5,374 nt of DNA from an uncultured Clostridia bacterium (GTDB lineage Bacteria; Bacillota; Clostridia; UMGS1810): NCBI GenBank assembly GCA_905210855.1, contig CAJLYL010000094.1, positions 1-5,374 on the forward strand, written 5' to 3'. Shown here piece after piece: positions 5,292-5,374 of the stretch; position 1 is the first letter of the stretch, and each line of letters starts with the position of its first letter. The position numbers and the translations under genes are program-made. The notes under the pieces were generated by a model that saw only the letters and a program-made list of their open reading frames with translations, was not told where the DNA came from and searched no databases.

Positions 5292-5320
5292 TTGACAAAC
5301 CGCCATGCCTGTGGTATTAT
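5292..5320 (+). promoter_or_regulatory. Strong sigma-A promoter for tRNA-Leu
   Basis: A perfect -35 TTGACA (5292-5297), a 17-base spacer and TATTAT (5315-5320) form a strong vegetative promoter. TGG just before the -10 (5312-5314) adds an extended -10 element. The predicted start near 5327 leaves a leader of about 13 bases before the tRNA at 5340, fitting a stable-RNA promoter. Confidence 0.88.
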
Positions 5321-5339
5321 AGTAAGGTACAGTGAGTGC

Positions 5340-5374
5340 GCCGGAGTGGCGGAACCGGCAGACGCACAGGACTT
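5340..5374 (+). tRNA. tRNA-Leu, 5' part (truncated by window end)
   Basis: The sequence has the acceptor GCCGGAG (5340-5346), U8 at 5347, a three-base D stem GCG (5349-5351), a D loop with GAACCGGCAGA, the matching CGC, and the anticodon stem start CAGGA (5367-5371). The long D arm and overall pattern match leucine tRNAs (class II). The last visible base, T5374, is the first anticodon base, so the anticodon is UNN, most likely UAA or UAG. The variable arm and 3' half lie outside the window. In B. subtilis tRNA genes also follow yabR, though they are Met and Glu. Confidence 0.85.

Noticed and set aside
1..5374. Phage, transposase, toxin-antitoxin or defence genes
   Set aside because: All open frames with protein-like composition are accounted for by the listed genes. 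None shows recombinase, transposase, nuclease or toxin motifs.

Overview
This window looks like the chromosome of an endospore-forming, gut-type clostridium (class Clostridia, probably Oscillospirales/Ruminococcaceae-like). The evidence is the gene order rqcP (yabO)-yabP-yabQ-divIC-yabR followed by a tRNA, which is the conserved Firmicutes block known from Bacillus subtilis and most spore formers, together with a SpoVB/YabM/YtgP-type flippase upstream and a BspA-like leucine-rich-repeat surface protein typical of intestinal clostridia. The taxonomic placement below class level is inference.

Layout. Positions 1-225 (minus) hold the first 75 codons of a SpoVB-like flippase that runs off the window. 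A 107-base divergent intergenic region follows, centred on a perfect 13-bp inverted repeat. Positions 333-1925 (plus) encode a complete second flippase of the same superfamily. A 19-bp hairpin at 1937-1987 closes that gene. Positions 2006-2653 (minus) hold the C-terminal part of a BspA-like LRR protein, and 2646-3116 (plus) hold the C-terminal part of what resembles a clostridial HTH regulator. Both lack their 5' ends and they meet back to back at about 2646-2656, so this is a rearrangement or assembly junction. In B. subtilis the corresponding interval between yabM and yabO holds yabN (MazG family), and no yabN is visible here.

From 3152 onward the window is orderly. A good sigma-A promoter drives rqcP (3226-3465), followed by yabP (3524-3823), yabQ (3823-4323, overlapping yabP by one base), a second sigma-A promoter, divIC (4416-4700) and yabR (4727-5227). 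A terminator region with a perfect 18-bp inverted repeat then abuts a very strong promoter (TTGACA-N17-TATTAT with extended -10) for a tRNA-Leu gene cut off by the window end.

Functionally, the block combines ribosome-associated quality control (RqcP), sporulation (YabP, YabQ and possibly the flippases, which would move lipid-linked cell-wall or cortex precursors), cell division (DivIC) and RNA binding (YabR). I see no phage, CRISPR, insertion sequence or defence system. The most unusual items are the double-truncation junction at about 2650 and several palindromes in the regulatory regions.
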